A stretch of DNA of 9,657 nt, taken from positions 1-9,657 of the forward strand of contig JAJAZM010000049.1 of assembly GCA_026785645.1 (NCBI GenBank). Direction: 5' to 3'. The DNA comes from Sphingomonas bacterium (GTDB lineage Bacteria; Pseudomonadota; Alphaproteobacteria; Sphingomonadales; Sphingomonadaceae). The notes below the pieces were generated by a model. The model was not told the DNA's origin and did no database searches. It was given only the letters and a program-made list of their open reading frames with translations. This document shows positions 6,677 to 9,657 of this stretch, in pieces; position 1 is the first letter of the stretch; each line of letters begins with the position of its first letter. The position numbers were made by a program, and so were the translations under genes.

Positions 6677-6698
6677 GCGAGCGAAGAGGAGTAAGCCC

Positions 6699-8492
6699 AT
6701 GTCTTCCTATGCCGACCGCCTTGCCGCCTTACGCGAGCAGCTCAAGGCCGACCGGCTCGACGGGTTCGTCGTGCCGCTGACCGACGAGCATATGAGCGAA
6801 TATGTCGGAAGCTACGCCAAACGGCTCGAATGGCTGACAGGGTTCAAGGGATCGGCCGGATCAGCGGTCGTGCTGCCCGAGGCGGCGGCGATATTCACTG
6901 ACGGGCGCTACACGCTGCAGGTGCGAAGCCAGGTCAGCGGATCCGAATGGAGCTATCAGTCGGTGCCCGAGACCAGCGCCGCGGAGTGGCTTCGCGAGCA
7001 TGCCCCGTCGGGCGCACGGATCGGTTACGATCCGTGGCTGCACACTAGCGACTGGGTTAGCCAGGCCAAGGAGCAGCTTGCGGCCAAGGGCGCCGATCTG
7101 GTCGCGGTCGGCGCCAACCCGATCGACTTGGTGTGGGGCGACCGGCCCGAGCCGTCGAAGGCGCGGCTGGTGGTCCAGCGCGATGAGCTTGCCGGACGCT
7201 CGTCGGCCGACAAGCGCCAGGAAATGGCCGACTGGCTGGCCGAGAACAAGGCCGATACGGCGGTGCTCGCGGCGCTCGATTCGATCGCCTGGACCTTCAA
7301 TTTGCGCGGCGCCGATGTCAGCCATACGCCGGTGGCGCTGGCTTATGCGCTGGTCAATCGCGACGGGACGGCGGAACTGTTCGTCGACCCCGACAAGGTT
7401 GGCGACGAGGTCAAGGCGCATCTCGGCAATGGCGTGCGGCTGCACGATCGCGCCGATTTCGAGGGCTTTCTTAAGGGGCTGAGCGGCAAGAATGTCGCGG
7501 TCGATCCCGAGCGGTCGGTGGCGGCGATCGGGCAGGCATTGGAAGAGGCGGGCGCGTCGGTGTGGCGGGTGCGCGATCCGGCGGTGTTGCCCAAGGCGAT
7601 CAAGAACAAGGCCGAGATTGCCGGTCACCAGGCGGCGCAGGCGCGCGACGGCGCGGCGATTGCGCGCTTCCTGCGCTGGGTCGAGGCCGAAGCGCCATCG
7701 GGCAAGCTCGACGAACTCAACGCCTCCGACCGGCTCCAGCAGTTTCGCGCGGAAGGCGGGATGCTTCGCGACCTTTCGTTCGACACCATCTCGGGCAGTG
7801 GCCCGAATGGCGCGATCGTCCATTACAAGGCGTCGCCCGAGACCAACCTGCCGCTCGAGATGAACAGCCTCTATCTGGTCGATTCGGGCGGGCAATATGA
7901 GGATGGCACGACCGACATCACGCGGACGCTCGCGATCGGTCAGCCGACCAACGAGATGCGCGACCGCTTCACGCGGGTGCTGCAGGGCCATATCGGGATT
8001 GCGACGGCGCTGTTCCCCAAGGGCACGCGCGGGTCGCAGCTCGACAGTTTTGCTCGTCGGGCGTTGTGGGAGGCCGGGGTCGATTATGCTCATGGCACCG
8101 GCCACGGCGTCGGCGCTTTCCTGTCGGTCCACGAAGGGCCGCAACGGATATCGCCGGCCGGATCGAGCCAGTCGGGCGGCGACGAACCGCTCGCGGCGGG
8201 CATGATCCTCAGCAACGAGCCGGGCTATTACAAGACCGGTGCCTACGGCATCCGGATCGAGAATTTGGTGCTGGTTGTCGAGAAAGTGGTCGACGGCGCG
8301 GAGAAGGAGATGCTTGGCTTCGAGACGCTGACCTTCGCCCCGATCGAACGGCGGCTGGTGGCCAAGGAAATGCTGTCGGCCAGGGAAATTGCCTGGTTCG
8401 ATGGCTATCATGCCGAGGTGGTGGCCAAGATCGGCCCGCAACTGTCGGGCGAGGAACGCGTCTGGCTCGGAGCCGCCTGCGCGCCGCTCTAG
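6699..8492 (+). CDS. Xaa-Pro aminopeptidase (aminopeptidase P, long APP1-like form, family M24B)
   Basis: This 597-residue protein has the three-domain length of eukaryotic-type aminopeptidase P1 rather than the short, about 440-residue E. coli PepP. It removes an N-terminal residue from peptides whose second residue is proline, using two metal ions. Two creatinase-like N-terminal domains (about 1-160 and 165-300) carry VPLTDEHMSEYVGSYAKRL (25-43) and DSIAWTFNLRGAD (194-206). The catalytic pita-bread domain (about 305-560) has all five expected metal ligands: Asp395 in LVDSGGQY, Asp406 in GTTDITRT, His469 in HGTGHGVG, Glu507 in SNEPGYY and Glu521 in GIRIENL. Spacing between most of these equals that of the human enzyme. 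No signal peptide is visible, so it is cytosolic. The start is fixed by AGAGGAG (6685-6691), 7 bases ahead. It is divergent to oligopeptidase B and its stop shares CTAG with the small opposing gene. Confidence 0.94.
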   Translation: MSSYADRLAALREQLKADRLDGFVVPLTDEHMSEYVGSYAKRLEWLTGFKGSAGSAVVLPEAAAIFTDGRYTLQVRSQVSGSEWSYQSVPETSAAEWLREHAPSGARIGYDPWLHTSDWVSQAKEQLAAKGADLVAVGANPIDLVWGDRPEPSKARLVVQRDELAGRSSADKRQEMADWLAENKADTAVLAALDSIAWTFNLRGADVSHTPVALAYALVNRDGTAELFVDPDKVGDEVKAHLGNGVRLHDRADFEGFLKGLSGKNVAVDPERSVAAIGQALEEAGASVWRVRDPAVLPKAIKNKAEIAGHQAAQARDGAAIARFLRWVEAEAPSGKLDELNASDRLQQFRAEGGMLRDLSFDTISGSGPNGAIVHYKASPETNLPLEMNSLYLVDSGGQYEDGTTDITRTLAIGQPTNEMRDRFTRVLQGHIGIATALFPKGTRGSQLDSFARRALWEAGVDYAHGTGHGVGAFLSVHEGPQRISPAGSSQSGGDEPLAAGMILSNEPGYYKTGAYGIRIENLVLVVEKVVDGAEKEMLGFETLTFAPIERRLVAKEMLSAREIAWFDGYHAEVVAKIGPQLSGEERVWLGAACAPL

Positions 8493-8611
8493 TCGACCTC
8501 AGGAACCGGTTTTTCAGGCTCGGTCTCGCGGCTCTGCGACTTGCGGCGCCGCAAATTTTCCCGCAGCGCGACGGCGAGCCGGTCGTCGCGTTGCTGATCG
8601 GCCTTTGACAT
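8489..8611 (-). CDS. Small hypothetical protein, 40 residues
   Basis: The minus strand encodes a 40-residue protein beginning MSKADQQRDDRL and continuing AVALRENLRRRKSQSRE, then an acidic, proline-containing tail ending VPEVD and TAG. It is highly charged (10 Lys/Arg, 9 Asp/Glu), with no Cys, Trp, Tyr or His. The first 30 residues look like one basic amphipathic helix, with RRRK at 21-24, and the tail is probably disordered. It has no signal or membrane segment. I believe sphingomonads carry similar short proteins with a LRENLRRRK core, but I know no function. The TAG shares the palindrome CTAG at 8489-8492 with the aminopeptidase stop. The ribosome site is weak. The frame-specific protein-like composition in a gap otherwise free of genes is the main support. 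It is too short for many gene callers. Confidence 0.65.
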   Translation of the reverse strand: MSKADQQRDDRLAVALRENLRRRKSQSRETEPEKPVPEVD

Positions 8612-8652
8612 GGATCACGCCCTATAGCGCGCCGGCGCTCCCGCCAAGCGGG

Positions 8653-8681
8653 TTGACGCCGCGCGCCGCGCTGGCCATAGG
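8653..8681 (+). promoter_or_regulatory. Promoter for tRNA-Thr
   Basis: TTGACG (8653-8658), five of six matches to the sigma-70 -35 consensus, is followed after 17 bases by CATAGG (8676-8681), a weaker -10 of a type I would accept in GC-rich alphaproteobacteria. Transcription would begin near 8688, about 13 bases before the mature tRNA. Position, spacing and the -35 make this the best promoter in the window. Confidence 0.55.
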
Positions 8682-8700
8682 CCGCGCGTCCATCCGGAAT

Positions 8701-8774
<74 letters not shown>

Positions 8775-8775
<1 letters not shown>

Positions 8776-8819
8776 GCCCCGATTTCAGAATGTCGGGGGG
8801 GCATTGTGAAATCGGGGCT
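8775..8819 (+). terminator. Perfect 13-bp stem-loop abutting tRNA-Thr, probable terminator
   Basis: AGCCCCGATTTCA (8775-8787) is exactly complementary to TGAAATCGGGGCT (8807-8819). Inside the loop AATG (8789-8792) pairs with CATT (8802-8805), leaving a terminal loop of TC followed by seven G. The left arm begins on the last base of the tRNA CCA. A pyrimidine-rich stretch, ATCTTCTCCCC, follows, but not a true T-run. Position and strength favour termination of the tRNA transcript; it could also guide 3' processing. Confidence 0.6.
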
Positions 8820-8848
8820 ATCTTCTCCCCGCCGACGATTGCCCGCGA

Positions 8849-8877
8849 TTGACCCCGCGCGCGCGCCGCGTCATGCG
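8849..8877 (+). promoter_or_regulatory. Candidate promoter giving a leaderless threonine aldolase transcript
   Basis: TTGACC (8849-8854), then 17 bases, then CATGCG (8872-8877). Six bases separate the -10 from the ATG at 8884, so transcription would begin at or next to the start codon. The -35 is good and the -10 poor; the fit to the tRNA-Thr promoter form (TTGACG, 17 bases, CATAGG) adds some weight. Confidence 0.3.
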
Positions 8878-8883
8878 CGATGC

Positions 8884-9657
8884 ATGCGCTTTTTCTCCGA
8901 CAATGCCGCTGTCGCCTGCCCCGCCGTGATCGAGGCGCTGGTCGCCGCCAACCGGCACGACACCGCTTACGACGGCGATGCGTGGAGCCTCAAGCTCAAC
9001 CGCGCTTTCTCGGATGTGTTCGAGGCCGAGGTCGAGGCGTTGTGGGTGACCACCGGCACTGCCGCCAACAGCATCGGCCTCGCCATGCTATGCCCGCCGA
9101 CCGGGGCGATCCTGTGTCACCGTGAGGCGCATATCGAGAATGACGAGGCCGGCGCCCCGGCGATGTACAATGGCGGTGCCAAGCTGATGCTGCTCGACGG
9201 GCCGGGGGCCAAGGTCACGCCGGAGGCGGTCGAAGCGGCGTGCGCGCGGATCCGCCCCGACGTTCACCAGGTTCAGCCAGCGGCGCTGTCGATCACCAAC
9301 GCCACCGAATATGGGCTGACCTACTCGGCGGCCGAGACGGCAGCGCTGGGCGAGGCGGCCAAGGCGCGCGGGCTCGGCTTCCAGCTCGACGGCGCGCGCT
9401 TCGCCAATGCGGTCGCGTCAACCGGCGCTAGTCCGGCCGAACTGACATGGAAAGCCGGGGTCGAGGTGCTGAGCTTCGGCTTCGTCAAGAATGGCGGAAT
9501 GAATGCGGAAGGCCTAATCTTCTTCGACAAAAGCCACGCCGAGCGCGCGCGGGTGCTGCGCAAGCGATCGGGACATTTGCTGTCCAAGGGCCGCTATCTT
9601 GCGGCGCAATTGCTGGCGATGCTCGACGGCGACGTGTGGCTGGCCAACGCCCGCGCC
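8884..9657 (+). CDS. ltaE: Low-specificity L-threonine aldolase (3' truncated by window edge)
   Basis: 258 residues are visible and the frame is still open at the right edge; the family is about 340 residues. The enzyme is PLP-dependent and splits L-threonine or L-allo-threonine to glycine and acetaldehyde in the cytoplasm. It begins MRFFSDNAA, the usual start of the family, with DTAYDGD at 26-32 following. TTGTAAN at 56-62 binds the PLP phosphate, His83 in REAHIE is placed to stack on the cofactor ring, and QLDGARF at 167-173 supplies Asp169 and Arg172. Lys202 in SFGFVKNGG is the PLP-binding lysine. RKRSGHLLSKGRYLAAQ from about residue 226 is also typical. I chose the ATG at 8884 because homologues start this way; no purine-rich ribosome site precedes it, and the in-frame TTG at 8839 would add a non-protein-like stretch. 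It may form a leaderless mRNA. It stands alone after tRNA-Thr. Confidence 0.92.
   Translation, partial: MRFFSDNAAVACPAVIEALVAANRHDTAYDGDAWSLKLNRAFSDVFEAEVEALWVTTGTAANSIGLAMLCPPTGAILCHREAHIENDEAGAPAMYNGGAKLMLLDGPGAKVTPEAVEAACARIRPDVHQVQPAALSITNATEYGLTYSAAETAALGEAAKARGLGFQLDGARFANAVASTGASPAELTWKAGVEVLSFGFVKNGGMNAEGLIFFDKSHAERARVLRKRSGHLLSKGRYLAAQLLAMLDGDVWLANARA

Noticed and set aside
6861..8441. Open reverse frame of 526 residues inside the aminopeptidase gene
   Set aside because: Long antisense frames are expected in GC-rich genes with G/C at third positions. The product is rich in Arg, His and Pro, has no recognisable motif, and the sense strand has a complete catalytic site.
8880..9125. 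Plus-strand 81-residue frame at the threonine aldolase start
   Set aside because: It is a shifted reading of the aldolase 5' end, Arg- and Cys-rich without motifs. The frame from 8884 carries the family residues to the window edge.

Overview
The window is GC-rich, with tightly packed genes and almost no non-coding space. The gene families point to an alphaproteobacterium, most likely of the Sphingomonadales: an adrenodoxin-reductase-type ferredoxin reductase beside a polyhydroxyalkanoic acid (PHA) system protein, a long M24B aminopeptidase P divergent from an oligopeptidase B, and a low-specificity threonine aldolase next to a tRNA-Thr. This placement rests on protein character and layout, not on a phylogenetic marker. 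Everything looks chromosomal and housekeeping. I see no transposase, integrase, phage gene, CRISPR array, toxin-antitoxin pair or other accessory system.

Layout. Positions 2-295 (+) hold the C-terminal part of a PHA-system family protein. Positions 398-1705 (+) encode an FAD/NADP ferredoxin reductase, followed by a CCA-encoding tRNA-Pro(CGG) at 1787-1863 and a perfect inverted repeat. From 1930 to 6631 five genes lie on the minus strand. In transcription order they are oligopeptidase B, a hotdog acyl-CoA thioesterase, maleylacetoacetate isomerase and a class II aldolase; then, after a 66-base gap and with its own ribosome site, a DJ-1/PfpI glyoxalase-like protein. The first four are packed as an operon, with two 4-base ATGA stop/start overlaps and one 9-base gap. 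A 67-base divergent intergenic region separates the oligopeptidase from an Xaa-Pro aminopeptidase (6699-8492, +). A 40-residue basic/acidic small protein (8489-8611, -) ends inside the aminopeptidase stop codon. A tRNA-Thr(GGT) at 8701-8775 has a recognisable upstream promoter and is followed by a large perfect stem-loop. A threonine aldolase (from 8884, +) runs off the right edge.

How the genes fit together. Two peptidases of complementary specificity face each other across a short promoter region: the serine oligopeptidase cuts after basic residues, and the metallo-enzyme removes residues ahead of proline. The operon behind the oligopeptidase and the DJ-1-like gene suggest small-molecule and aldehyde metabolism or detoxification, but no complete pathway is present; in particular there is no homogentisate dioxygenase or fumarylacetoacetase beside the isomerase. 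The ferredoxin reductase supplies electrons from NADPH to ferredoxin-dependent enzymes that are not in the window.

I looked for a novel system and did not find one. The points most worth a second look are the unannotated 40-residue ORF sharing a CTAG palindrome with its convergent neighbour's stop, perfect stem-loops directly behind both tRNAs, an apparently leaderless threonine aldolase start, and a mismatch in the tRNA-Thr anticodon stem.
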